This document shows, in pieces, positions 5,890 through 13,081 of a DNA stretch of 13,400 nt. Position 1 is the stretch's first letter; the number at the start of each line of letters is the position of its first letter. Made by a program: the position numbers and the translations under genes. The notes below the pieces were generated by a model. The model was given only the letters and a program-made list of their open reading frames with translations. It made no database searches and was not told the DNA's origin. Source of the stretch: Deltaproteobacteria bacterium (lineage in GTDB: Bacteria; Desulfobacterota; GWC2-55-46); NCBI GenBank assembly GCA_016219075.1, contig JACRCJ010000061.1:1-13400 (forward strand), given 5' to 3'.

Positions 5890-8691
5890 ATGGACTACAA
5901 GGCGACCCTGAACCTCCCGAAGACCGATTTCCAGATGAAGGCCGAGCTGCAGAAAAAGGAGCCCGAGACCCTCAAGAGATGGGAGACGGAGGGGCTTTAT
6001 AAAAAGATAATGGACTCCGGAAAGGGCCGCCCGAAGTACACTCTCCACGACGGCCCCCCCTACGCCAACGGCAATATCCACATCGGGCACGCCCTTAACA
6101 AGATCCTCAAGGACTTCGTCGTAAAATCGAGGCAGATGACCGGCTACTCCTCGGACTATGTGCCGGGCTGGGACTGCCACGGCCTTCCAATAGAGCTCCA
6201 GGTCGAAAAAGAGCTGGGGCAGAAAAAGCAGGAGATATCAAAGGGCGAAGTCAGGAAGAGGTGCAGGGCCTACGCCGAGAAGTTCGTCAACATCCAGAGA
6301 GAGGAGTTCAAGAGGCTCGGCGTCTTCGGCGAGTGGGCCAACCCGTACCTCACGATGAACTACGGCTACCAGGCGTCTATCTTAAGGGAGCTCGGCAGGT
6401 TCAACTCCAACGGCCTGGTCTACAAGGGCAAGAAGCCCGTGCACTGGTGCTCTTCGTGCAGGACCGCCCTTGCCGAGGCCGAGGTGGAGTACGCCGACAA
6501 GACATCCCCCTCGGTCTATGTAAAGTTCGAGACCGGCGCCGGAGAGCTTGGAAAAAGGCTCGGCGTCGCGCTCGGCGGGAAAAAGGCGTTCGTCGTCATC
6601 TGGACGACCACCCCGTGGACCCTTCCGGCGAACCTCGCCATAGCGCTCCATCCTGAGCTTGAGTACTCGCTCGTTGAGGCCGGGGGGTCGTACTTCGTCG
6701 CCGCAACCGGCCTTGTCGACTCCATTGCCGCGAAGTTCGGCTGGGCCGATACCAGGACGGTAAAGAAGTTCTTCTACGCCGATGTCGAAGGGCTCAAGGC
6801 CCGCCACCCCTTCCTGGACAGGGACTCGGTCCTGCTCCCCGGAGCCCATGTGACGCTTGAGGCCGGAACCGGCTGCGTCCACATCGCGCCCGGACACGGT
6901 CAGGAAGACTACGAGATAGGCCTCAAGTTCGGCCTCGACATTTACAACCCCGTGGACAACTCCGGGAAGTTCACCAAAGAGGTCCCCCTCTTCGAGGGGC
7001 AGTTCGTCTTCAAGGCCAACGAGAATATAATAACGCTCCTTAAGGAGAAAGAAGCGCTGCTTCTCAGGGAGGATATCCGTCACTCGTACCCGCACTGCTG
7101 GAGGTGCAAGTCCCCCATCATATTCAGGGCTACCGAGCAGTGGTTCGCCTCGATGGAGGCCGGGGACCTGAGAAAGAAGGCCCTTGAGGCGATCGACAAG
7201 AAGGTCGAGTGGATACCGTCGTGGGGCCGGGACCGCATCTACAACATGATACTCAACAGGCCGGACTGGTGTTTGTCCCGCCAGAGGGTCTGGGGCGTAC
7301 CCATCCCGGCCCTGAAGTGCAAGGGGTGCCTTCACTCGTTCCTCGACAACACGCTCATTGAAAGCCTCGCGTCCTCTTTCGAGACCGAAGGCGCAGACAT
7401 CTGGTTTGAAAAGCCCCTCTCCGGGCTTGTCCCGAAGGGGGTGAAGTGCCCGAAGTGCCAGGGGACTGACTTCGACAGGGAAGAGGACATCCTCGATGTC
7501 TGGTTCGACTCCGGCGTGAGCTTTTCAGCAGTCCTTGAGAAGAGGCCGAACCTCAAGTTCCCCGCTGACCTGTACCTCGAGGGGAGCGACCAGCACAGGG
7601 GCTGGTTCCACTCATCGCTTCTCGCCTGCGAGGGCGCCAGGTCCACTGCCCCGTACGGGGCGGTCCTGACGCACGGCTTCGTAGTGGACGGCTCAGGGCG
7701 GAAGATGAGCAAATCGATAGGCAATGTGATAGCCCCGCAGGAGGTCATCGACAAATACGGCGCCGAGGTATTGAGGCTCTGGGTAGCCGGAGAGGACTAC
7801 AGGGAAGACATCCGCATCTCGGAAGAGATACTGAAGAGGCTCTCCGAGGCCTACAGGAGGATACGGAACACCTTCAGGTACATACTCGGCAACCTCTACG
7901 ACTTCGACCCGGAGAGGGACTCGGTAGCCTACAAAGACCTCGAAGAGCTCGACAGACTGACGCTCCACAGACTCAACAAGCTCACCGAGAGGGTCGCGGG
8001 CGCGTACGCGTCCTTCGACTTCCATGTCATCTACCACTCGGTCCACAACTTCTGCACCGTGGACTTGAGCGCCTTCTACCTGGACATACTCAAGGACAGG
8101 CTCTACACATCCGGGGCGCATTCGAGAGAGAGAAGGGCCGCGCAGACTACCATTTACAATGTCCTGGACTGCCTCGTGAGGCTCACGGCCCCGGTCCTTG
8201 TCTTCACCTCGGACGAGGCGTGGTCCTTCATGCCCGGCAAAAAAGAAGAGAGCGTCCATCTCGCCTCGATGCCCGGGTTCAGAAAAGAATGGGACGACCC
8301 GGCCCTTGAGAAGAAGTGGGAGACGCTCTCCGCCGTCAAGGCCGAGGCCTCAAAGGCGCTGGAGACCGCCAGACAGCAGAAGATAATAGGGCATCCGCTC
8401 GACGCCAAGGTAACGCTCTATCCTCCGGGGGAGCTCAAGGCGCTCCTTGCCGAAGAGGCGCACGCCCTCGAAGAGGTCCTTATCGTCTCTCAGCTCAAGG
8501 CGGGGGAAGGGGCCCCTGCGGCGAAAGAAGGGGCCGTGGTCTCCGAGTCGAAGGACATACCCGGCCTTGTCGTGACCGTTGAGAGCGCCGAAGGGGGAAA
8601 ATGCGAGAGGTGCTGGCACTACTCCCCCACGGTCGGCTCCGAAGCGGAACGGCCCACGATATGCGGCAGATGCACGGAGGCGCTGAGATAA
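5890..8691 (+). CDS. ileS: Isoleucyl-tRNA synthetase
   Basis: Class I synthetase that charges tRNA-Ile in the cytoplasm; 933 residues, the normal size. The HIGH signature is at residues 64-67 (NIHIGHALNK), preceded by DGPPYANG. The CP1 editing domain carries TTTPWTLPANL from residue 239. KMSKS is at 605-609. The C-terminal zinc finger has C905-x-x-C908-W and C925-x-x-C928. The start is the ATG at 5890, because MDYKATLNLPKTDF matches the family N-terminus. The Shine-Dalgarno AAGGAG lies 12 bases upstream, an unusually long gap, and sits in a predicted hairpin. The stop codon overlaps the start region of lspA, so the two are probably co-transcribed. Confidence 0.98.
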   Translation: MDYKATLNLPKTDFQMKAELQKKEPETLKRWETEGLYKKIMDSGKGRPKYTLHDGPPYANGNIHIGHALNKILKDFVVKSRQMTGYSSDYVPGWDCHGLPIELQVEKELGQKKQEISKGEVRKRCRAYAEKFVNIQREEFKRLGVFGEWANPYLTMNYGYQASILRELGRFNSNGLVYKGKKPVHWCSSCRTALAEAEVEYADKTSPSVYVKFETGAGELGKRLGVALGGKKAFVVIWTTTPWTLPANLAIALHPELEYSLVEAGGSYFVAATGLVDSIAAKFGWADTRTVKKFFYADVEGLKARHPFLDRDSVLLPGAHVTLEAGTGCVHIAPGHGQEDYEIGLKFGLDIYNPVDNSGKFTKEVPLFEGQFVFKANENIITLLKEKEALLLREDIRHSYPHCWRCKSPIIFRATEQWFASMEAGDLRKKALEAIDKKVEWIPSWGRDRIYNMILNRPDWCLSRQRVWGVPIPALKCKGCLHSFLDNTLIESLASSFETEGADIWFEKPLSGLVPKGVKCPKCQGTDFDREEDILDVWFDSGVSFSAVLEKRPNLKFPADLYLEGSDQHRGWFHSSLLACEGARSTAPYGAVLTHGFVVDGSGRKMSKSIGNVIAPQEVIDKYGAEVLRLWVAGEDYREDIRISEEILKRLSEAYRRIRNTFRYILGNLYDFDPERDSVAYKDLEELDRLTLHRLNKLTERVAGAYASFDFHVIYHSVHNFCTVDLSAFYLDILKDRLYTSGAHSRERRAAQTTIYNVLDCLVRLTAPVLVFTSDEAWSFMPGKKEESVHLASMPGFRKEWDDPALEKKWETLSAVKAEASKALETARQQKIIGHPLDAKVTLYPPGELKALLAEEAHALEEVLIVSQLKAGEGAPAAKEGAVVSESKDIPGLVVTVESAEGGKCERCWHYSPTVGSEAERPTICGRCTEALR

Positions 8692-9161
8692 AAAAGAACC
8701 TTAAAACCATCTTCTCCACCGCCCTGGCGGTGACGGTACTCGACCAGTTGACGAAGTACCTCGTCATGCGTTCCCTTGACCTGAACCAGGTCGTCGAGGC
8801 TGTACCCGGCCTTTTCGACCTGGTCTACTTCAAGAACCCGGGCGCGGCGTTCGGGATATTCAACGACGGCGGGGTTTGGCGGACCGTCTTCCTCATAGCC
8901 ACCTCTCTGGTCTCGCTCGTTGTCATCGGGGTTTTGCTGAAGCAGTCGAAGGACGCGCTTATGACCTTCGGCCTCTCGCTAATAGCCGGAGGGGCCGTCG
9001 GCAACCTAATCGACAGGGCCAGGTTCGGCGCGGTCGTGGACTTCCTCTACTTCCATATCGGAGAGTACTACTGGCCCGCCTTCAATGTCGCGGACTCCGC
9101 CATAACCGTCGGGGTCGCGCTCGCTATCGCCTCATACTACTTCGCGGGCCGAAAGGCGTAG
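8670..9161 (+). CDS. lspA: Lipoprotein signal peptidase (signal peptidase II)
   Basis: Inner-membrane aspartyl protease that cleaves the signal peptide of prolipoproteins just before the lipidated cysteine. With the ATG at 8670 it has 163 residues; family members have about 160. Four hydrophobic helices are visible. Signatures are DQLTKYLV, NPGAAFGIF (56-64), GGAVGNLIDR with catalytic D115, and FNVADSAITVG with catalytic D142. It overlaps the end of ileS by 22 bases. No good Shine-Dalgarno precedes the ATGs at 8661 or 8670. A perfect GGAGG (8676-8680) lies 7 bases before an ATA at 8688, where the family N-terminus IKKNLKTIF begins, so translation may start there with a rare codon. The identity of the gene is firm; its start is not. 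Confidence 0.95.
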   Translation: MHGGAEIKKNLKTIFSTALAVTVLDQLTKYLVMRSLDLNQVVEAVPGLFDLVYFKNPGAAFGIFNDGGVWRTVFLIATSLVSLVVIGVLLKQSKDALMTFGLSLIAGGAVGNLIDRARFGAVVDFLYFHIGEYYWPAFNVADSAITVGVALAIASYYFAGRKA

Positions 9162-9171
9162 CTCCGCGCCC

Positions 9172-9197
9172 GGACATCCTCGCTTGAGGGGATGTCC
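9172..9197. other. Hairpin between convergent lspA and response-regulator genes
   Basis: GGACATCC (9172-9179) pairs perfectly with GGATGTCC (9190-9197) around a 10-base loop. It starts 10 bases after the lspA stop. There is no T tract on either side, so it is not a standard intrinsic terminator. It may protect the 3' end of the ileS-lspA transcript. Confidence 0.4.
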
Positions 9198-9290
9198 ACG
9201 GCCTCCCAGGACCCGGCCGGCTCACTTCAAGATTTTTCCAAAAGGCGGAAGAAAGACCGGGTTGCGGCGCGGCTTCAATCGCCGTTTTTC

Positions 9291-10037
9291 CTACTCGGTA
9301 TCGAGGCCCAGGCGCTTTATCTCCGAGCTTACGAAGCCCTTGAGCACCGCCTGCTCGTCTTCGGCAAACGATGTGAACATTATCCCGTAGCCGCCAAAGA
9401 GCGTCTTGCTCGCCACATCGTTTGTGGACCATTTGACTATCCCCTTCAGGTCCAAAAGCCGCCCCGAGCCAGGGAGCGTGAACCTCAGGCGTATGAGGGA
9501 CCCAACGAGAAGCTCTGCCTTGGTATGGAGGAAGGCGCCGCTGTCGCTCAGGTTCAAAAGAAAGCCCGTCCTTACGGCGTCGCCGAGGATAAAGTCCACG
9601 GGGAGCGAGACCGGGACCCTTTCCCTGGGGCTGCCGTGCTGGATCTTGTCCGGGAAGAGTATCCTGTTGACGCGGAAGATTATCTGCTCTGGCGTGGAGC
9701 CCTTGGTCATAAGTCCCGTGGCCCCGAGCTCCCTTAACTGCACCATGACATGGACCGGCTCGTATACGCCGGTTATCACGAGGACCGGGAACCTGCCCCT
9801 GTACCCGTTCTCGTTGAGCCACTTCAAGACCCCGAAGCCGTCTATGTCCGGCATCTGCAGGTCGAGCATAAGGAGATCGAGCATCTTTGAGTCTATCGCA
9901 AGCTCGCTTAAGACCTCCCGGCCGTCCTTCGCGAAGCGGACATTGTGTCCGGCCTCCACGAGTATGTCGCTCAGTTTTGTCCTGAAAAAGACGCTGTCGT
10001 CCGCGATAAGGATGTTTTTGGAGTCCTTGGTTATCAT
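9291..10037 (-). CDS. Response regulator with C-terminal PilZ domain
   Basis: A 248-residue cytoplasmic protein. Residues about 7-125 are a receiver domain with the acidic pair D13/D14, phospho-acceptor D59 (LDLQMPDIDG), T89 and K112 all in place, so phosphorylation by a histidine kinase is expected. Residues about 133-240 are a PilZ domain: N162-L-S-D-S-G167 fits NxSxxG, but the usual RxxxR reads S136-P-R138-E-R140, with the first arginine missing. Cyclic-di-GMP binding is therefore doubtful. The fold resembles the receiver-PilZ proteins common in delta-proteobacteria such as myxobacteria. The ATG at 10037 has GAGAGG 8 bases upstream. No kinase gene is adjacent, so partner and output are unknown. 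Confidence 0.9.
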   Translation of the reverse strand: MITKDSKNILIADDSVFFRTKLSDILVEAGHNVRFAKDGREVLSELAIDSKMLDLLMLDLQMPDIDGFGVLKWLNENGYRGRFPVLVITGVYEPVHVMVQLRELGATGLMTKGSTPEQIIFRVNRILFPDKIQHGSPRERVPVSLPVDFILGDAVRTGFLLNLSDSGAFLHTKAELLVGSLIRLRFTLPGSGRLLDLKGIVKWSTNDVASKTLFGGYGIMFTSFAEDEQAVLKGFVSSEIKRLGLDTE

Positions 10038-10053
10038 GGTCCGGCCCTCTCAA

Positions 10054-10068
10054 TCAAACAGTATTTGA
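10054..10068. promoter_or_regulatory. Operator-like inverted repeat upstream of the response regulator
   Basis: TCAAA-cagta-TTTGA is a perfect 5-bp inverted repeat with a 5-base centre, lying 16-31 bases before the response-regulator start codon. It has the layout of a small dimer binding site, but it is short and could be chance. Confidence 0.2.
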
Positions 10069-10205
10069 CCGTTGGGAAAATACTCTGAGCCGCTTTGTGT
10101 GGGGTGGCGCGTCCGGAAGGGATGCTTCAAAGGATGGGTGCGCGTCTTTCAATGATGATTATACAACCAACGCCCCGGAAATGGAAGGGCGCGCCTCTAA
10201 CAGGA

Positions 10206-10238
10206 TGCTGAAAAAGTCCTTCCATGGCTTTTTCAGCA
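10206..10238. repeat. Hairpin with GCTGAAAAAG / CTTTTTCAGC arms
   Basis: An 11-bp perfect stem (10206-10216 with 10228-10238) closes an 11-base loop, tccttccatgg. The T run is inside the stem, not after it, so it is not a standard terminator. It is the outermost of the hairpins in this non-coding stretch. Confidence 0.6.
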
Positions 10239-10276
10239 ACGATTTGTCTGAAGTGAATTGCGGAACGCTGTTCCGC

Positions 10277-10353
10277 CTGGCAAGGAATCCTGCATTCTTA
10301 AAGCTCGCCTTATGCCGCCCCTTTGACGGGGCTGCAGACGGCGAGCGGCCAGT
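10277..10353 (+). repeat. Structured intergenic repeat, copy B
   Basis: The first 37 bases (10277-10313) match 10491-10527 at 30 of 37 positions, with identical ends CTGGCAAGGAA and AGCTCGCCTTAT. Conserved arms GCTCGCC (10303-10309) and GGCGAGC (10340-10346) pair, and an inner GCCCC/GGGGC helix differs from the other copy. CCAGT follows the 3' arm, as in the other copy, and here CTGGC/GCCAG can close an outer stem. A 7-bp hairpin, GCGGAAC-gct-GTTCCGC (10260-10276), directly precedes it. Confidence 0.65.
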
Positions 10354-10490
10354 CAGCCAAATCTCACAAATTGCTTTTTAAATGTTGGTGCGCCAGAGAC
10401 TTCGTTTACAGCTTTACTTGCCGTATGGGCACGGGTACTTTCTATTAACGCTAAAAAAAGCCTCGCAATTGCACGCCCTTTTGGTCGTGG

Positions 10491-10554
10491 CTGGCAAGGA
10501 AGATTTCATTTGTATAGCTCGCCTTATCACTTCGTGAGCCGGCGAGCACCCAGT
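10491..10554 (+). repeat. Structured intergenic repeat, copy A
   Basis: Second copy of the element at 10277-10353, in the same orientation and 214 bases away. The arms GCTCGCC (10517-10523) and GGCGAGC (10541-10547) enclose an inner TCAC-ttc-GTGA helix. CCAGT follows after two bases. An imperfect hairpin, CACGccc/ggtCGTG (about 10472-10488), precedes it in the same position as in copy B. Confidence 0.65.
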
Positions 10555-10663
10555 GGCAATCCGTCCATGGATTGTCCGGGGGACCCGCCCGTTGGGTGGG
10601 TCGGGCTGTTTTTCAGCAGCCTGCTAAAACAGAACGAAGCCTCATCGCAGGCCTTGCTCCAAA

Positions 10664-10690
10664 CCCTCCCTCGATTGCTTGGGGGAGGGG
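10664..10690 (-). terminator. Possible terminator of topA
   Basis: Read on the minus strand, CCCTCCC and GGGAGGG (10683-10689 with 10664-10670) form a 7-bp GC stem with a 12-base loop followed by TTT. It lies about 47 bases beyond the topA stop. The T tract is short, so this is tentative. Confidence 0.3.
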
Positions 10691-10736
10691 GACTGTGGCG
10701 GGCCGCAGGGAACCATACGGTTAAACTCCCGGCCGT

Positions 10737-12875
10737 TCAGGCCTCCTCCTTCTTCGGCATCTCCCATGTCGCGTAGTCGCACTTCGGGTACTTCGAGCAG
10801 CTGAAAAAGACCCTGCCCTTCTTGGTGCGCCTCTCAACGAGCATCCCGCCGTCTTCGTTGGGGCACGGTATGCCCGTTGAAAGCGGGAGCGTGCTTTTGC
10901 AGTCCGGGTAGTCGGAACAGGCCAGAAACCTCCCGAAACGGCCGCTCTTGACGACCATCGGTTTTCCGCATTTGGGGCACGGGGTCTCGGTAGTCACCTC
11001 GACCCTCTCGACGACAGTGACCTTGCCGCTCCCGTCGGTAGTGAAGTCCTTGGTGTTCTTGCACTCGGGGTATCCGGAGCAGGCGAGGAACTTGCCTTTT
11101 CTCCCCCACTTGATGACCATGGTCTTGCCGCACTTCTCGCAGATGATGTCGGTGGGGACCTCTTCGGCCTTGAGGTTCTTCATGTCCTTCTTGGCCTTCT
11201 CGAGCGAGGCGTGGAAGGGCCCATAAAACTCAGTCATGGTCTTACGCCACTCCATCTGCCCGTCCTCTATCTGGTCGAGCTCCTCTTCCATGCGGGCGGT
11301 GAACTCGATGTCGAGTATCTCCGGGAAGCTGTGTATAAGGAGGTCCGTGACCGTGAACCCGAGCTCCGTGGGCTTGAGCTGCGTCTTGTCCTTTATGACA
11401 TACTCCCTGTCCTGTATGGTCGATATGATGGCCGCGTAGGTCGAAGGCCTGCCTATGCCCTGCTCTTCAAGCTCCTTGACCAGTGACGCCTCGGTGAAGC
11501 GCGGCGGGGGCTGCGTGAAGTGCTGGTCCGGGGTGATGCCGAGGAGCGCGAGGGCCTCTTCCTTTTTGAGGGCCGGAAGCTTCTCCTCTTTTTCTTCCTC
11601 CACGTCCTGCCCCTCGATGTATACGGCCGTGAACCCCGGGAACCTTACGGTAGAGCCGGAGGCCGTGAAGATGTAGCTCCCGGCCTTTATCTGGGCCCTT
11701 GTCTGGTCGATTATCGCCGGGTTCATCTGGCAGGCTATGAACCTGTTCCAGATAAGGGTGTAGAGCTTCAGCTGGTCCTTGGAGAGGTACTTCTTCACCG
11801 AGTCCGGAGTGTACTGGAAGTATGTCGGCCGGATCGCCTCGTGGGCGTCCTGCGACTTTTTCTTGGTCTTGTAGACATTGGGCTTTGCCGGCAGATAGTC
11901 GGCCCCGTATTTGGCCTCTATCAGGGAGCGCGCGGCCGCTATCGCCTCGTTCGATACCCTTGTGGAATCCGTCCTCATGTACGAGATGAGGCCCACCGGG
12001 CCCTCGTCCCCGATCTCGACGCCCTCGTAGAGCTGCTGGGCGAGCATCATCGTCTTTTTGGCGGTGAACCCGAGCTTCCTCGACGACTCCTGCTGGAGCT
12101 TGCTTGTCGTGAAAGGGGCCGCGGGGTTTCTCTTCGTCTCCCTCGTCTCTACTTCCGACACGGCAAACGAGGCGCCCTTGAGGTCGTCGAGCACGCCCTT
12201 CGCGTCAAGCTCGTTGTTGAGCTCTATCTTTTTGCCGTCCTTTTTCGCGAGCTTGGCGGCAAACCTCTCGGAGGCGGCCGTTTCAAATTCGGCCGTGACG
12301 GACCAGTACTCCCTGGGGACGAACGCCTGTATCTCCCTTTCCCTGTCGCATATGAGCCTTACCGCCACGGACTGGACCCTTCCGGCGCTAAGCCCCCTTC
12401 TGACCTTGTCCCAGAGGACGGGGCTGACCTGGTAGCCCACCAAACGGTCGAGCACCCGTCTGGCCTGCTGCGCCTCGAACTTGTTCCGGTCCAGGACCGT
12501 GGGGTGCTCTATGGCGTCCCTTACTGCCTTCTCGGTTATCTCGTTGAAGAGGACCCTGAAGGTCTTCTCCTTTTTCTTGTCTATCTCCTCGGCTATGTGC
12601 CAGGCTATCGCCTCGCCCTCCCTGTCAGGGTCGGGGGCGAGATAGATCCTGTCGGCGGCCTTGCCGGCCTTTTTAAGCTCCTTTATGATGGCGGCCTTGC
12701 CCTTTATTATCTCGTAGGTAGGCTCGAAGCCCTTTTCTATCTCCACCCCGAGCTTGCTCTTGGGCAGGTCTTTCACATGGCCCACGGAAGCGAGCACCGT
12801 GAAGTCCTTGCCGAGGAACTTATTTATAGTCTTCGCCTTGGCGGGCGACTCAACGATTACAAGTGACTTTCCCAT
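10737..12875 (-). CDS. topA: DNA topoisomerase I
   Basis: Type IA topoisomerase that relaxes negative supercoils by single-strand passage; 712 residues. The TOPRIM domain at the N-terminus has E9 in VIVESPAKAKT and D82-P-D84-R-E-G-E88. The active-site tyrosine is Y299 in ISYMRTDSTR. The C-terminus carries three zinc-ribbon repeats: C579-x-x-C582 with CSGYPEC, C633-x-x-C636 with CSDYPDC, and C671-P-N-E-D-G-G with CSKYPKC. The last lacks the second cysteine of its first knuckle. The start MGKSLVIVESPAKAK is at the family position; the Shine-Dalgarno is weak (GGAAAAG). It lies downstream of dprA on the same strand, a frequent pairing, but 206 bases apart with its own promoter. Confidence 0.98.
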   Translation of the reverse strand: MGKSLVIVESPAKAKTINKFLGKDFTVLASVGHVKDLPKSKLGVEIEKGFEPTYEIIKGKAAIIKELKKAGKAADRIYLAPDPDREGEAIAWHIAEEIDKKKEKTFRVLFNEITEKAVRDAIEHPTVLDRNKFEAQQARRVLDRLVGYQVSPVLWDKVRRGLSAGRVQSVAVRLICDREREIQAFVPREYWSVTAEFETAASERFAAKLAKKDGKKIELNNELDAKGVLDDLKGASFAVSEVETRETKRNPAAPFTTSKLQQESSRKLGFTAKKTMMLAQQLYEGVEIGDEGPVGLISYMRTDSTRVSNEAIAAARSLIEAKYGADYLPAKPNVYKTKKKSQDAHEAIRPTYFQYTPDSVKKYLSKDQLKLYTLIWNRFIACQMNPAIIDQTRAQIKAGSYIFTASGSTVRFPGFTAVYIEGQDVEEEKEEKLPALKKEEALALLGITPDQHFTQPPPRFTEASLVKELEEQGIGRPSTYAAIISTIQDREYVIKDKTQLKPTELGFTVTDLLIHSFPEILDIEFTARMEEELDQIEDGQMEWRKTMTEFYGPFHASLEKAKKDMKNLKAEEVPTDIICEKCGKTMVIKWGRKGKFLACSGYPECKNTKDFTTDGSGKVTVVERVEVTTETPCPKCGKPMVVKSGRFGRFLACSDYPDCKSTLPLSTGIPCPNEDGGMLVERRTKKGRVFFSCSKYPKCDYATWEMPKKEEA

Positions 12876-12924
12876 AAAGAATGTTCTTTTCCGTTCTCCG
12901 TTTTTTTATATTTTTAATTTTCTT

Positions 12925-12965
12925 AAAACCCAGGGGTTTTAATTAAGCCCGGGGAGGGTTCATTT
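12925..12965 (+). repeat. Palindromic intergenic repeat, copy 2
   Basis: Near-identical to 1915-1954, differing by one base in the palindrome centre (AAAACCCAGGGGTTTT), one extra T and one T/G change. It lies on the strand opposite topA, inside the predicted topA leader. The topA RNA would carry the reverse complement, which folds as UUAAAACCC-cu-GGGUUUUAA. A T-rich tract precedes it, as in copy 1. Confidence 0.85.
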
Positions 12966-13032
12966 CCTCCCGCTTGACGCCGTCTTGAAACATCCGCGCC
13001 CTTAAAGGGCTTCACCCCTCCGGGCCAAAAGG

Positions 13033-13062
13033 ATTATAGCACAACTTGAAAAAATTTGTCCC
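13033..13062 (-). promoter_or_regulatory. Predicted promoter for topA
   Basis: On the minus strand a perfect TATAAT (13033-13038) is preceded by TGC, an extended -10 element. GGGACA (13057-13062, 4 of 6) stands 18 bases upstream. It lies just after the dprA stop and gives topA a leader of about 150 bases, which includes the palindromic repeat and a GCCCTT/AAGGGC palindrome near 13000-13012. Confidence 0.6.
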
Positions 13063-13081
13063 AGCCTGCGCGCCGCGTAGA

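Larger units (their letters stand above)
10038..10736. other. Long non-coding region rich in inverted repeats, between topA and the response regulator
   Basis: About 700 bases with no supportable gene. Between 10206 and 10690 I count at least eight hairpins, among them 10206-10238, 10260-10276, 10303-10346, 10517-10547, 10557-10574 (CAATCC/GGATTG), 10582-10602 (GACCCGCCC/GGGTGGGTC with one wobble), 10606-10632 (CTGTTTT/AAAACAG), 10639-10652 (GCCT/AGGC) and 10664-10689. Two of them belong to a repeated structured element. Near the response-regulator start there is an isolated minus-strand TATAAT (10158-10163) without a good -35. Open frames of 94 and 88 residues here have no family features and run through the hairpins. 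Confidence 0.6.

Noticed and set aside
6382..7335. 317-codon minus-strand open frame
   Set aside because: Antisense to the catalytic core of ileS and without any family feature.
10097..10381. 94-codon plus-strand open frame
   Set aside because: It reads straight through three hairpins and repeat copy B, lacks a Shine-Dalgarno and has no recognisable domain.
10277..10554. CRISPR array
   Set aside because: Only two diverged copies with variable interior and 214-base periodicity; no short regular direct repeats or cas genes.
10038..10736. tRNA, tmRNA, 6S or RNase P RNA gene in the long spacer
   Set aside because: No T-arm GGTTCGA-type sequence or RNase P core seen; the hairpins do not form a cloverleaf.
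10510..10776. 88-codon plus-strand open frame
   Set aside because: It crosses repeat copy A and several hairpins and overlaps the 3' end of topA.
11520..12866. 448-codon plus-strand open frame
   Set aside because: Antisense to topA along its whole length; composition mirrors topA and no start site is visible.
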